A stretch of 64,000 bases of DNA from Notolepis coatsorum (GCA_963971535.1 OZ020594.1:114410418-114474417); one strand, 5' to 3'. Shown: positions 1-11,500, numbered from the stretch's first letter. Numbers and translations: made by a program. The notes: generated by a model from the letters alone, not told the origin.

Positions 1-215
1 GCCAGACGTGATTCCTGCAACCAGCCTGGTCCCAGAGCTGAAGCCAGACGTGATTCCTGCAACCTGCCTGGTCCCAGAGCTGAAGCCAGACGTGATTCCT
101 GCAACCAGCCTGGTCCCAGAGCTGAAGCCAGACGTGATTCCTGCAACCAGCCTGGTCCCAGAGCTGAAGCCAGACGTGATTCCTGCAACCAGCCTGGTCC
201 CAGAGCTGAAGCCAG
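1..215. repeat. 42-bp minisatellite, about 5 copies
   Basis: A 42-bp unit starting gccagacgtgattcctgcaa is repeated head to tail about five times and is cut by the window edge, so the array may be longer. The unit is a multiple of three, so one plus frame stays open and reads a 14-residue repeat (PDVIPATSLVPELK). This could be the edge of a repeat-bearing exon, but no splice site or flanking coding sequence supports that. One unit differs by a single base (acctg for accag). Confidence 0.9.
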
Positions 216-268
216 GTGCCTGGAGAAGGAGGAGGAGGCAGGAGCTCAGGGCTCAGTATAGGGTGGTT

Positions 269-342
269 GATGAAGAGGAGCTCAGAGTAGGATGGTTTTA
301 TGATGAAGAGGAGCTCAGAGTAGGATGGTTTTATGATGAAGA
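269..342. repeat. 33-bp tandem repeat, about 2.3 copies
   Basis: The unit gatgaagaggagctcagagt plus aggatggttttat occurs twice and starts a third time. It lies between the 42-bp minisatellite and a LINE tail. No function is visible. Confidence 0.8.
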
Positions 343-344
343 TT

Positions 345-870
345 TTTTTATTTGATTTGATTTTATTAAGGATCCCCATTAGCTGGTGCCATAGCAACCA
401 GCTAGTCTTCCTGGGGTCCACACACAAAAAAACATACAAAAACAATTATTGTTGCAAGACAAAATTATTAAAAGTCAGTACTCAACAGACAATGCATAAT
501 GAGGCTAACAAATGAGATAGCTCAAATTACATGTGAGCAAAGAAACAGAAAACTAAAAAACAAAACTAAAATACTTTACAGTGTTAAATACAATTTCAGA
601 TTATTTTTAAAAGTTAATTTCCTGTAAATGCAGCAGAGGTTTTGAGGCAGGTTATTCCAAAGTGTCAATGATCTCAAAATAAAAGATCTCCTTAAAGCGT
701 TAGTTTTTGGACCTGGCAATTCAAGCTGTCCACTACTGGAAACTCTAGTGTAATGATCATGCACAGTATTACTAAAAACAATCTGTTTATGTATAAAAAC
801 AGGAGTTTTACTGCTCATGACCGACTTGAACAGCACAAGTGTATTAAAAGACAACCTATTGTCAGTGGTG
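345..870 (-). mobile_element. LINE 3' fragment (jockey/CR1-like superfamily)
   Basis: On the minus strand a 92-codon frame (854 to 576) ends in residues typical of the last part of fish LINE reverse transcriptase proteins (LTLWNNLPQNLC, then KLTFKNNLKLYLTL). It is followed by a 3' UTR containing ggaccccaggaagactagct and aatggggatccttaataaaa, and the element ends in a gattt-type simple tail near 345. Only the C-terminus and 3' UTR remain, so this is a 5'-truncated, dead copy. The exact clade is not certain. Confidence 0.7.
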
Positions 871-1090
871 TCGCGTGGGTAAAATAACAGAGGATGCCAA
901 AAAAAAAATTATAATTTCTTTTTTTATTAATAGATTTTTTTATAAATTGTTTTCATATTTAAGCCAAATAATATATATAATATATTTCTCCCTCCCTTGC
1001 TCTCTCTCCCTCTCTGAATATTACACACACAACACAAATATATATACACACACACAGTGGTTGCCTGCAGGAGGTCTGGTTTGATTATGA

Positions 1091-1203
<113 letters not shown>

Positions 1204-1280
1204 TCAGGTCTCCTCAATGAATTAATCCGAGAGAGGAATCCGAATTTCAATCAATCAAACAATGCTGTTTGTTTAGACAT

Positions 1281-1486
1281 AACTTACGGTTATGCATATA
1301 ACCATAGTTATATGAGCATAGTGAGGCTCAGCGTCTATTGCAATACTCTTCATATCCAGTATTGAACTGAAATAAATTCTCACATGTACCTTTACATACC
1401 ATCATCTGTCTGGCCACACCCCCATCCGCTACCTACATAAGCAGGGGTGTGGCCATACCATCAGCTCCTTCCCAATCTTTCACCAC
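1281..1486. repeat. DIRS copy 1 inverted terminal repeat, 3' side
   Basis: It matches the reverse complement of 6396-6572 through the segments ctggccacacccccatccgc, taagcaggggtgtggccata and the final caccac. The outermost ~50 bp (aacttacggttatgcatata and on) are unique to this end, as is normal for DIRS, where the two ends differ and are both copied in the internal complementary region. Confidence 0.85.
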
Positions 1487-1517
1487 AAGGCAAGATCAAG
1501 GGGTCTTCAGTGAGTCC

Positions 1518-1608
1518 GACGCTGAGCGTCACTATGCTCATATAACTATGGTTATATGCATAACCGTAAGTTATATATCGCATAGCTCTGCTCAGCGTCT
1601 ATTGCAAC
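1518..1608. repeat. DIRS copy 1 internal complementary region
   Basis: The first half (to the aaccgtaagttat joint near 1573) is the complement of the left outer end. The second half (atatatcgcatagctctgct and on) is the complement of the right outer end. In the DIRS model this segment templates the circle junction. Confidence 0.85.
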
Positions 1609-1864
1609 ACAGGAGCTGAGCAGAGCTGAGCTCGACAAATGTACCCGCTGAGGCCCCCCACAACCATCAGAACCGGGGAGGACCCGAGCCCCCCGAACCC
1701 CCCTAGCGGAGGACGGGAGGGTGTCGGATCCGACTGCACGAAGAGGAGACTTCAGCAACTCAACGCACAGGGCGAGCAGACCGTGGGGCGTACCCACGAC
1801 TACACAAACGCACAACACGCATGCCACTAGGGAACGAACGGAAGGAACAAACCCCTGTTACCAC

Positions 1865-2249
1865 TAGGGTTGGGCATCGTTTGGATTTGAACGATTCCGG
1901 TTCCGATTCCGATTCTCCATATCGATTCCTGTTCTAAACGATTCTCGATTCCGATTCTTTGAGGTGCAGGTCAAAACAGGTCACAGCTTATTTCGAAGGA
2001 GATTTTTTATTTATTTTTTTTTCAAAAAGAAAATCAAACTATTCACATTTTCAGTTGACTTGATACAGTTTAATTTGGTTGCTGTACTGTAACTAGGGTA
2101 TTAAAGTAAAAAAAAAAAAAAAAAAAAAAAAGGAAAAAAAAGGAAAAAATCGAAATTTAGAATCGAAATTCAAATATGTTACTTCCGGTTCCAGAACCGG
2201 AAGTTAGGAACCGGTTCCTATTAGAACCGGTTTTCGGTGCCCAACCCTA
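1865..2249. mobile_element. hAT-type MITE, 385 bp, inside DIRS copy 1
   Basis: Terminal inverted repeats tagggttgggcatcg and cggtgcccaaccc(ta) are flanked by a perfect 8-bp target-site duplication GTTACCAC (1857-1864 and 2250-2257), the hAT signature. The interior is A/T-rich with short gattccgattc repeats and an A-run near 2110-2130. It has no coding capacity. It inserted after the DIRS copy was in place. Confidence 0.92.
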
Positions 2250-2510
2250 GTTACCACCCCTAATATCACAGGGTCAAGAGCAAAGCCCAACCCCGTGGCA
2301 AGGCCGTAGCAGTGGAGCGCGAAGGAGGACCCAGACCCAGAAGGGACTGGAACCCCCGGAAAAAAGGGGGCCTGGAGAGGCCAATGACGCCACAGCATCG
2401 AGACCCCACCAGGCGGTCACTAGTGACACCGCCCCCCACACCGCCAGCGTATTCGGACAGGGCCCATCCAAGAGCAGGCCCTTCCCCCCTACAGCACGCC
2501 GCCTAGCTCA

Positions 2511-2622
2511 CTGATCCTGGTATACCCAAGCAGTCACCCATCCAAGTACAACCCAGGCCTGAACCTACACAGCCTCCGAAATCGAACAAGATCGGGCGTG
2601 TCCAGGTTGGCATGGCTGTAAG
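2511..2622 (-). pseudogene. 5S rRNA-derived segment in DIRS copy 1
   Basis: The reverse complement aligns with vertebrate 5S rRNA over nearly its whole length: gcttacagccatgccaacct, then acacgcccgatcttgttcga, then ggcctgggttgtacttggat and gggtataccagg. The internal promoter area is altered but recognisable. It sits in the non-coding core between the gag ORF and the internal complementary region. No canonical 5S gene flank is seen. Whether it is transcribed by RNA polymerase III is unknown. Confidence 0.85.
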
Positions 2623-2859
2623 CTCGAAGCACTCAAGAGGCTACACCCACAGCGGGAGCAGGCAGCGCACCGGGTAGACAACCCCCAAAAAAGGTCGATC
2701 CCTCAATCCAGGCAACAGGCACTCGACCTGAGCCTGGAGCACTGCGGACTAGACAGGCGCCAAAAGGGGTCTGCTGAACACCCCCCCCCCGCGGAAGGGG
2801 TGTATGCTAGCATTGTTGTGCACCATGTCACAGCCTCCATAAAACCCCCCCGACTCTAG

Positions 2860-3830
2860 AGGGGCAGAGGCAGAGAAGGCTGACACGATTGGCAGACATC
2901 ATGAAACGTGCAGGGGCACACTCAAGCGGCCTACCCCGAGAGTTGACTCCGCTATCAACACACCAGGGAACCAACCACCCCCTTGGTTCAAACATGAGGT
3001 GGTTGTTCCTATAACCCCTCAAGAAAAAACTCCAAAACACAACTGCGGGTATACACTGGCTATACCGCAGTACAAGTGTTTCAGTTTTCAAAAAGGGGTT
3101 ATCCCAGGCCTACGGGTCGACGAAACAATTTCGGACCGGGCCCGGCACAGGGATGCCAGAGGAGTTCCATAAGAATCATTTCAACAGCCCCCTCCCAGCC
3201 ATGCTAAGAGAAGAGAGGGGCAAAAAGAATGGAGAAGGACCAGGCCCCCTTAGCGCAGCGCAAGGTACAACACAACATGGACCAAGCAACAGTGAGGGGT
3301 AACACGTAGTAACACAACCACGAACATCTCCATAACGTCAAACCCTGCAACACCCGGGCCGACCCGGCATTTTTCCCCCCGAAAAAAGCCAAGTCCCTCA
3401 GGGTACCAGAACAGCAGATCTGCGTCCCCGGTGGACAACGGGTTAACTGACCTGGACCGGCGCGACCAGAATCAGTCCTGTGCCCTAATCACGCCGCCAT
3501 CCCCAACCCTAGGAGGGGAGTAGGTACGCGTGTCGATCTAAAACATTATAGAGGGCGCCACCCAGACAGTCCCTTTCGTACCGCGCTCGGTGGCCCACCC
3601 CAAGGGCGTGAGACCCCTCTACCTATGCTTTGATCTATTCCGTTAAAATCCCCCAGATATGAACGAGAATTCGTCGAGACAACACTGGCGCTCGGAAGAG
3701 ACAAAACTCCATCCCAGTTGCCCCATAAAAATGCAGTTTTAATGATGAGCAACCAAGGCGCGCAAGCCCATGCGTGATTCCTATCAGAAGCACCCAGGGC
3801 CAGCACTATGTACACGTCGAGACCCAAAAC
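2860..3830 (-). other. Non-coding core shared by both DIRS copies
   Basis: Blocks here match the plus strand of DIRS copy 2 in the same order. 2860-3010 pairs with about 12345-12490, 3370-3440 with 11840-11900, and 3595-3690 with 11590-11700. Reading frames are short and broken in both copies, so the conservation is of DNA, not of an obvious protein. Between the blocks the copies differ by indels. Confidence 0.75.
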
Positions 3831-4504
3831 ACATCAATGGATAGTCTAACAAGACACCAGATACCGTTCCTCCAAGCCGCCAGGGAGAACGTCAAGAAGC
3901 CGCTTTTTTATTTTTCTACAGAAAAGAAAAAAATACGGACATGGGTCCCATGCGACCCGGCTGAGGGAAAACAACACCCCGTCAACCATACTTCATAAGA
4001 GGGGACGGGGAGCAACGTACCCTATGACGGGGGTAAACCCATGACTCAACAGACCTTTAAGGCGAGGAGTCAGGGAATCCCTAAACAATACCCTGTCAAC
4101 CTACTCCATAAGGAGGAGATGGGAACCCCCAGAGAGACTTCCCACGCGAGCAACAACTTGAAAAGTTTATGTAACATTGAGCCACGTGACCAAAAGGCTC
4201 AAGCTACATATATATTGAGCGTAGCAGAACTCTTAAGTTCCTACGCACCGCAACACCAACTTGACAATAACAGAGAACCACACATGGGGCCTGTAAAGAA
4301 CTCACGGAATCCCATGACTCAACCGACCATGATAGGTGAGGAGTCAGGGAATTCCCTACCCCCCCGCCACCCGACCAATCAGAAAAGAGGGAAGGAGGGG
4401 TTTATCCGGTTACCCCCTCACAAACCCATACCCCGTATACGATAATAATAAACAGCCATGATGATACCTTATGTAGCCAGCATGCTAATGAAACAGCGTA
4501 TATC

Positions 4505-6268
4505 CTAACAGGATAAGGTAACCCAACGCACGCTAGCCGCAGACGACAAACGTCTGCGAACAGGGTTTACAACAAGGCCAAGGTTTATGTGTGAACACGA
4601 CACCAGTGTTTTATGTTTCAAGAAAACACAGAGCCCACGGGGAGCCCTAGCCCCGGAGGGACGGTACTGGGGTGCCTGGTCTCGACGATCCCTACCGTCA
4701 CCTCCGGGCGTGGGTTGGCTGGCTGCGGTGGTCGAGGCACCCTCTCTCCTCCTGGCCTTCTTGGCCGAAGGACCAGCAGTGGCGGTGGTAGTGGCGGTGG
4801 CGACGGTCGCGGGTCCCCGACGACGTGGCCTCAGTGGAACTCCACCGGCGACATCGGGTGGGGGGAAATGGGGCTGGAGCACCGCACGCTCCTCCTCCAT
4901 ATCCCTGCAGGCCTCCGTCATGAGCTGCATCGCCGACCCGAAGAGCCCAGCATCGGAGAGGGGGGCCGTGAGCAGGGGAAGCCTCTTCCTGTCCGGCACT
5001 CGCGCCTGCTCCAGCCAAAGATGGTGCTGGGACAGAGTGGCCAGGGCGCGTATCTTCCCGGTGGCAATTGCCTGCAGATGCATGATGGCTCCAGCCGCCT
5101 GGGCGTGCAGGACTTGTTGTTGGTCGTCCAGCACCGTACCGCCCGTCATCATCCCGGACATAAAACTTGCTAGCTGTGCGATGTTGGATGTCGCAGCTAG
5201 GGTTTGAGTCCCGGCGATAAACGACTGGTCACTCCAGTTGGCCAACTGCCTAGCCGATTTCCCGTGGGGAACTGGCTTCCGCAACGGCTCCCACACCACC
5301 TCAGGACAAAGGAGCGACGCCATCGGTCTATCAAGCCGAGGCACCCCTTCCTTCATTCCCTTGACCAAACCCGCCACCCGCGTGACTTGCACGTAGGCGG
5401 GGGTAAGACCAGTGATGTGGGAGACCACCTGTCCCTGATGCACGTAGGCCTCCATTGAGGGGAAAAATGGGCAGACAACGCCCGTCTCCCTCACAGGACG
5501 ACGTTGCCATAGATGACCTATCAAGTCATCGGGGACAGGGGCAGGCAGTGGCTGCGGCAGCGGCACACCATTAGCGACGGCGGCTGCCGCCATGAGCTCC
5601 GGGAACAAGGTACGTAATTCCCCATGCGCACCTTCCTCCACTGAGCTCGCGTCCCTCACATACGAGAGGCTACCACTCATTGTAGTGCCACCATCCGATG
5701 TGGCTGATAGCAGGGCATCTCGTCGCTGAGTCGGAGGTTCTAACCCAACACCAGAATACGAGGGACCCCAAGGAGACATACCACCCCCTGCCACACACTG
5801 AGGGGGAGAGTGATGCGTCCCCACCAGGGCGTCAAATAAGAGCGCCTCTGCTCCCACCATGAAATCCTCCGTTTCCATCGGCCACGGAGAAGCAGAAGCA
5901 CCCTCATCTGGCTCCAGCAGCTCACCAAAAGCAGGCCGTTCGCCCCTGCAAGCCATCCTCCTACGACGGGAGCGAGCAGAGGTGAAGAGCTTGCGTCTCA
6001 GATCCTCTGCTACCAGAGGAGCCGTCGGCCCATCGGCCGACGGCCCCCCGGCGGCGGAGGAACCAGAGCAGGAACCAGGCCATCTCACAGGAGATGCCCT
6101 TGGTACACCAGCTCCTCGGAAAGGCAAACTATCCACCGGACGCCGATCGGGCGAGACTGACTGCCACGACCGCGGAGTCAATCCCGCCCCAAGACGCACG
6201 GCGGAGGCGGCAATGGCGAACCTCTGGTGAAGGGTGACGTTGCTAGTGCTACCTCCCGAAGAAAACAT
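4505..6268 (-). CDS. DIRS gag-like ORF1 (587 codons)
   Basis: A long open frame starts 128 bp inside the right inverted repeat. The N-terminal half is low-complexity and rich in S, P, G and A. A basic stretch (RSRRRR, about residues 100-105) precedes an acidic part. Residues about 350-470 resemble the ORF1 (gag) of fish DIRS elements: a run of A, Q and H residues with TQTLAATSNIAQLASF, then HHLWLEQARVPDRKRLPL and LSDAGLFGSAMQLM. After this comes a basic, PTPGG-type tail. The last ~45 residues look less protein-like and may be read-through. ORF1 of DIRS is thought to form a gag-like particle protein. The family call rests on remembered motif resemblance, not a search. Confidence 0.75.
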   Translation of the reverse strand: MFSSGGSTSNVTLHQRFAIAASAVRLGAGLTPRSWQSVSPDRRPVDSLPFRGAGVPRASPVRWPGSCSGSSAAGGPSADGPTAPLVAEDLRRKLFTSARSRRRRMACRGERPAFGELLEPDEGASASPWPMETEDFMVGAEALLFDALVGTHHSPPQCVAGGGMSPWGPSYSGVGLEPPTQRRDALLSATSDGGTTMSGSLSYVRDASSVEEGAHGELRTLFPELMAAAAVANGVPLPQPLPAPVPDDLIGHLWQRRPVRETGVVCPFFPSMEAYVHQGQVVSHITGLTPAYVQVTRVAGLVKGMKEGVPRLDRPMASLLCPEVVWEPLRKPVPHGKSARQLANWSDQSFIAGTQTLAATSNIAQLASFMSGMMTGGTVLDDQQQVLHAQAAGAIMHLQAIATGKIRALATLSQHHLWLEQARVPDRKRLPLLTAPLSDAGLFGSAMQLMTEACRDMEEERAVLQPHFPPPDVAGGVPLRPRRRGPATVATATTTATAGPSAKKARRREGASTTAASQPTPGGDGRDRRDQAPQYRPSGARAPRGLCVFLKHKTLVSCSHINLGLVVNPVRRRLSSAASVRWVTLSC

Positions 6269-6395
6269 TACAACTTAGCTATTTTTCTACTTAAATTGTG
6301 AGAGAGAGAAAAAAACAAGAGATAATGTTAACGCAGCTCCAACTTTCTTCAAAACAAATCCAGCAAACTCAAAGTGGTGTATACAGGCACTTAAC

Positions 6396-6572
6396 GTGGT
6401 GAAAATTGAAGAAGGAGTTGATGGTATGGCCACACCCCTGCTTATGTAGGTAGCGGATGGGGGTGTGGCCAGACAGATGTATGTAAAGGTACATGTGAGA
6501 ATTTATTTCAGTTCAATACTGGATATGAAGAGTATTGCAATAGACACTGAGCAGAGCTATGCGATATATAAC
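6396..6572. repeat. DIRS copy 1 inverted terminal repeat, 5' side
   Basis: It begins gtggtgaaaattgaagaagg and continues through the block shared with the other end, then has its own outer end (ctgagcagagctatgcgata) up to the ATAACT joint at 6568-6573. Confidence 0.85.
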
Positions 6573-8137
6573 TCACATAACGTTAGCTAGCTATCTCCGG
6601 GGTTCCCTCGTATTGTTGTTTTGATTCGAACGTGGCCGCGAGGCGTGTATATTTTTCCCAACGCAGTTTCACAGAGGCGATGACGTTGTCGCGTTTAGCT
6701 TTTAATGTGATTTGATTGGTCAATCGGTGGAAACGTTCTGGACTGGCCCGCCTCCAGATTTGAATTTGAAGACGCTAGAGTACTTCGCTGTCAAACGGCC
6801 CTGTGTTAAGGTGTGGGAACCCCTTTATTAAGCTTGAATCTTATTGGCTAATAATTGGTTCTGGAGTCCACAACCATGAATCACAAGGTGGAAGCTTGAA
6901 AAAGACACCTCCCCCCTCCCCTCCGTTCGATATTCTGTCTGAGCTGCAGTGACTGAGCACAGCGTGACTGCCAGCCTGCCTCAGTGAGTCTGACAGTGTT
7001 AGAGAGAGTGAGAAGGAGAAGTGGGAGAAAAAGAAAAAAAAAATATATATATAACAGAGATGAAAAATAATTATTTTTTATTATTATTGTAAACTATTTA
7101 AAAAAATATTATGTTTATTTTTTATTTTTTATTTTTCATATTCCATATTTCATATTCATATTTTTCTGGGGAAGCATGGCTTCCCTTGGCTTCCAGGAAG
7201 ATTCGCCACTGGTAGTTCAGTCTTAGTATTAATGGTATTTTACTATCAAATGCTGCATGAGAGGAGAAGCCAGACAAATCCAGGCAACCTGAGGCAGCGA
7301 CATTGAAATGTCAACAGTATATTGTTTGATTAAGTTAATTAATGTTTAATAATATCACATGTTTTATAAAAACAAATAGATTAGATTAAGATGTATTATG
7401 TGTTAATAAGACTATATACGTGTTAGTATTAGCATCCTAAACACATTTATTGTTAGATTACAAGACAGTTATAAAAGAAAAAAAAGTTTGTGACACCTAC
7501 CTGACTGCCAAGGTGTTAAAAATGCAGCCAAACTTTAGATTGGATTTTCTCTGTTTCTCTGTGAGACTTGAGGTTTAACTAGATTCAAATAAGCATAATC
7601 TTCTTCAGATATGTTCAGATTTCTTCTGTACATTCTGTACTTTCATAATCTAAATACCTGAAAAATGACAGAGGGAGACTTGTGCCACGAACTGCTGGGC
7701 TCGGTCACAATTTAGACTGCTTAAGAACATTAATAAAATCCTTATGATTTATTATATATATATTATATAATAGCATTACAAACAAATGTATTGAGCCTTA
7801 CTAACTTACCTATTCTGACATTGTTAACCTTTGCTAAGCTTTTTTGTTGCTTTATTAAGATTTAAAATATATTTTTTCTTCATTTATTAGCAGTTAACTA
7901 TGTACTTATGAACACTGGGACTACTGGAACTAAAGTGACAACCATGTCTTATTAAGGTTAATAAATAATTTATTTTGCACTTATTAACATGTTTTACACA
8001 GCTCCCCCATCTGGAATGAGCACTATATGTTGAATAGGAAATTACATATAAATACAATGTGAAGCACACAAACACACGTTTGAACAGCTCTTTAAAAAAC
8101 ATTTGATTTATAATTTTTTGTTTCCATCACTAATATT
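6573..8137. other. Unassigned region between DIRS copy 1 and a hairpin
   Basis: No credible coding sequence. It starts with cacataacgttagctagcta, a sequence style common in fish DNA, then a GC-richer part to about 7010. From there A/T-rich DNA has several tatata runs. A segment at 7950-7990 (cttattaaggttaataaata) reappears inverted at 13670-13715 on the far side of DIRS copy 2, which suggests a shared older repeat family. I cannot name an element. Confidence 0.5.
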
Positions 8138-8294
8138 ATATTGTAAAAAATATTCTGAAAACATTATATAAAACATCACTAATCACATCAACAAAAAAGA
8201 AATAGTGCAATTGTAACATATTCCATTTATTTGCATTGTGTTGATGTGATTAGTGATGTTTTATATAATGTTTTCAGAATATTTTTTACAATAT
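8138..8294. repeat. Perfect 56-bp inverted repeat with 45-bp spacer
   Basis: The arm 8138-8193 (atattgtaaaaaatattctg ... cacatcaaca) is repeated as an exact reverse complement at 8239-8294. The transcript or single strand could fold into a long hairpin. No target-site duplication was found, so it may be a local inverted duplication or part of a larger repeat. Confidence 0.93.
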
Positions 8295-8465
8295 ACAATT
8301 TACATGACATGCTCCTCCCTGTTGATGTTGAGCACCACACACAGCATTCTGGTGTAGCTCCATCCAGGGACTTCTGCAGGGTGGGCTTCAGGGTCCAGCA
8401 TTCACTGCCATATAGGAGAACAGACTCCACTTTTGCATAAAAGAAGATGACCTTAATAAGGCATT
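8295..8465 (-). pseudogene. LINE reverse-transcriptase scrap
   Basis: The minus strand reads LLYGSECWTLKPTLQKSLDG, a stretch typical of the region after the reverse transcriptase core in several LINE clades (VLLYGxExWTLT). Only about 45 residues remain. The right end is cut by DIRS copy 2. Confidence 0.6.
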
Positions 8466-8649
8466 GTTCTGTATCGTTAGTGGCTTAGCTTGGCTTCGCC
8501 TTCTGCACTATCTCGCGTACGTGCACGCGTACTGAATAAACCACAAATGTACCTCTAATACCAGTATTAGTCTGACCACACCCCTCATCAGCTTACCTTC
8601 ATAAGCAGGTGTGTGGTCACCTGCTCTCCTTCTCGCTTTCACCACAAGG
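8466..8649. repeat. DIRS copy 2 inverted terminal repeat, 5' side
   Basis: It matches the reverse complement of 13422-13634 (caggtgtgtggtcacctgct, taccagtattagtctgacca, cgcgtacgtgcacgcgtact). The outermost gttctgtatcgttagtggct is specific to this end. Confidence 0.88.
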
Positions 8650-11500
8650 AAGAGGTGCCTCGGTAGATCCCCACACTTGACACCATGATGGAAGAAATTG
8701 GATTAGGAACAGCTTGGGAAACAAGGATACGTTGACATCATATCTTTATTTTCTCTCTCACTATTTTCGAGAAAATACGGCGATATTGTCTTCGTACTGG
8801 AGTGTCTAGAAGATGATGATCATTCTACAAACCCTCCACCGGTTTTCGTATTGGGAGCACGCCGCTGCATGCTTCTCAACTGCAGTTCCTTGCTGTGTTT
8901 GTTGGGGTGAAACCTGTCAGGCCACAGCTGAACTGTCGGACATGCCGCTGTTGTGAGGAGCGGTGCGTTCCAGGTTGGGTGAGTAGTGTTTGCTGGCGGG
9001 CTCCACTTGTCTGTTAGTGCTATGGGGGCTACTAGACAAAGTTTATGGAAACCGGCCCCAGGCTAGGGTCCTTTGTTTAGCCGTCTAGGCGACAGAAGGC
9101 CTTGGTCTGGCGACCATTATAGTTTTAACTAGTGGGCCGCGACCATTGACACTGGTGATCCCTGTGTGTTCTGGACGAGTGGATTCTCTCTGTCACCGTG
9201 TTAAGACCCCATCTTTCATATCCAAATGAGAGTATTCCTTCACGAGGGGATATGTGCATGTAATGTGCGATAGCGGCAGATTCATGTTCAAAGTCAGCTA
9301 TACAGGCCAGTTGGTACTGTGCTGATTCCGCCGGACGTGTTAATGTCACCGTTGTGAAGCGGTGTTGACGTCTTGTTTTCTCTTTTCTCTTAAAAAGTGA
9401 GGAGGGTTCAGAACGGCGGCCTGTCTGGGTGAGTGTTATGTCATTGTTTACATGTTCATAGCTTACGGTTAGCCGGTCGGTGGCCTGGCGCGGGGTAGCT
9501 TAGGCTTCTCGCGCGCCGCCGGGAGCTCGCTCCTGATCGCGTGCGTCGTAGATCGGCGTCTCGCGAGCGGAAGCGATAGCACCAGAACGGTTGGAGCAGC
9601 CGTTAGCTTGATGCTATTCTGTTGAACGTGCTTTGATTTTTAACATGTTTTACACTCTTGACCACGACGTCATCTTTGACAGGGGATGTTCGTCAACCCT
9701 GCCTGAGCCTAGACGGGGATTGCGTCAACAAAGAGGGCTGTGTTCTACGGTGGCTTATGACTGCACTTCGCTGATCTGCGTTCCGGGCAGGTACGGGGTT
9801 GGCCAGACCCTCATAACACGTCTTCTGGTTTTACCTTGCTAAATGTATTGTGAATGACGGTGTTTTTTCCCAAAACGTGTGTTGTTGCAATGCATTTGAG
9901 ATACGTTGCGGGTTGTGTGTGAGCTGTTTTTGTCACTGGCAGTAGCTTCTCCGTGCAGGTCGTGATGTATTGATCTGGTTGTTGTGTGAGAAACATCATG
10001 GTGTTTATGTGTACCGTGTACTCACTACTAAGGCAACTAACCTATGAAGCTATGCTTGGTGACGAGTGAGTAAAAGAATGTTCTTTCTCAGACTGTAATG
10101 ACAATGGACAGTGAGTTCACACATTAACAGGTTTTCCTGTTTTAACTGGCCGTGTTGAGGGTAAAATAGGAGGATTGTGTTTTTCCCCCCCCGGTTCCCT
10201 GGGGACTTTATCACCTCCTATCAGACATGTTGTGCATTAATTGTGTCTTTTGTGTGGTAGGGATACGATGTAACTCTCAGCTTGATTGCTGAGGTTGTGC
10301 TAAATCTGCTGGAGAAACTTATTTCCTAAAGGGAAATTGGTTTGGTTGCTGTCGTGTGCTTAGCAAGGCCTGTGGTCGATACTAATCAAGAATGATGTAT
10401 TCTCTCATTGTGATGATGATGGGTTGTGTGTGTCATGTGACCTACAACTGGGTTGTACTGGCCACAGAAGCACATGTGTATGTTGGACCGGGGTTCTTAG
10501 AGCCCTCTCTATTCTGTGTTTTTCCTTAGTAAAAATCAGATAGCAGGTTAGCTCGTGCGCTGTGTGGAGCTGTGAAACGCTTCATAGAGCTGACTATGAC
10601 TGTGTCATATTCTCTTTTTGTCGTTACGTCGTATCATGGGTGTGGGGTCGTAAAGGGGTGAACTGGTAACCTTTCCTCTCCCCATTGTTCTGTCGGTCAG
10701 GGGTACACCCCCTGTCCTTCAAGGTTCCCGTCACGTGGCGGTTCGGCACGTTACGGGGGGGGGGGGGGGGGGGGGGGGGGAGGGAGTTCCTGGTCCCACG
10801 GCCTGGTATATTGGGCGTGTGCACCGCAGGAATTCCCCCGCCATAGAGTACGTCACCGTGCGCGTCTCTGTTGGTAGGACTTCCGTGTGCTGTTCAGGTC
10901 CATGTGATGGATCTGTTTTCAGGGGGGGTGGTCAGGGCTCCTCCTCACCAAGCGCCTACTCAGGCCTTCTGTGAGTTCGGACTCCTTCTTCCATGTGATC
11001 CATGTGAGGAAGCCTCCATCAGAGTACAGAGCCTTCCTCCTCAGATTGTCAAAGTGAGTGGACCCTCTAGAAGGGTCCTTTTCTATTGTATGTATATTCG
11101 ATTCAATTCGTTTATTGAGTGTGTATGGGTTCGGTGCCTCTTCCCCGGAGGCCCTAAAACCAGTTTTTTACATGGCTCAAGGTGCAATATATTCTTTTCA
11201 ATCTGTACAGCTCGCGTGGGAAGTCTCTCTGGGGATCCCCGTCTCTTTCCTATGGGAGGGTGGTGGGATGTAAAAATTTGAACATTTTTTACCCCGGCTG
11301 TGTAGACTGGGATACATACTGTTGATGCTTCCTTCTTTCTATTCCAGAAGTGTTGGAGTTAGGGAGTGTCACACCCCTCTTGTCGTTCCCCTGGGCGCCT
11401 TGGGGATTCAATGGCAGGTCTAAATAGCCTGTTCATTGATGGGGGTGTGTCCCGACGCACGTATAGTGCTAGCTCGCTGTAAACAGGCGATTGACTGGCA
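8650..11500. other. Non-coding 5' half of DIRS copy 2
   Basis: About 2.85 kb without a credible ORF. It is rich in G and T on the plus strand. A CpG-rich patch lies at 9470-9600 and several gtgagt donor-like motifs occur (for example near 8979 and 9428). A run of 26 G occurs at 10755-10780. It could be a 5' leader or captured foreign DNA. Confidence 0.5.

Larger units (their letters stand above)
1281..6572 (-). mobile_element. DIRS-type tyrosine-recombinase retroelement, copy 1 (fossil)
   Basis: A 5.3-kb element read on the minus strand. It has inverted terminal repeats (1281-1486 and 6396-6572). An internal complementary region (1518-1608) equals the complement of the two outer ends joined together. 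There is no target-site duplication: left flank, right flank and the joined ends share only ATAACT, as expected when a tyrosine recombinase inserts a circle. A gag-like ORF lies next to the 5' inverted repeat. I do not see reverse transcriptase, RNase H, methyltransferase or recombinase coding sequence. The rest is a non-coding core with a 5S rRNA-like segment and a nested hAT MITE. This suggests a non-autonomous fossil. The outer sequences are still well matched, so it is probably not very old. Confidence 0.85.

Noticed and set aside
4587-5207. Plus-strand frame of 206 codons
   Set aside because: It lies fully inside the DIRS gag-like ORF on the other strand and shows no family features.
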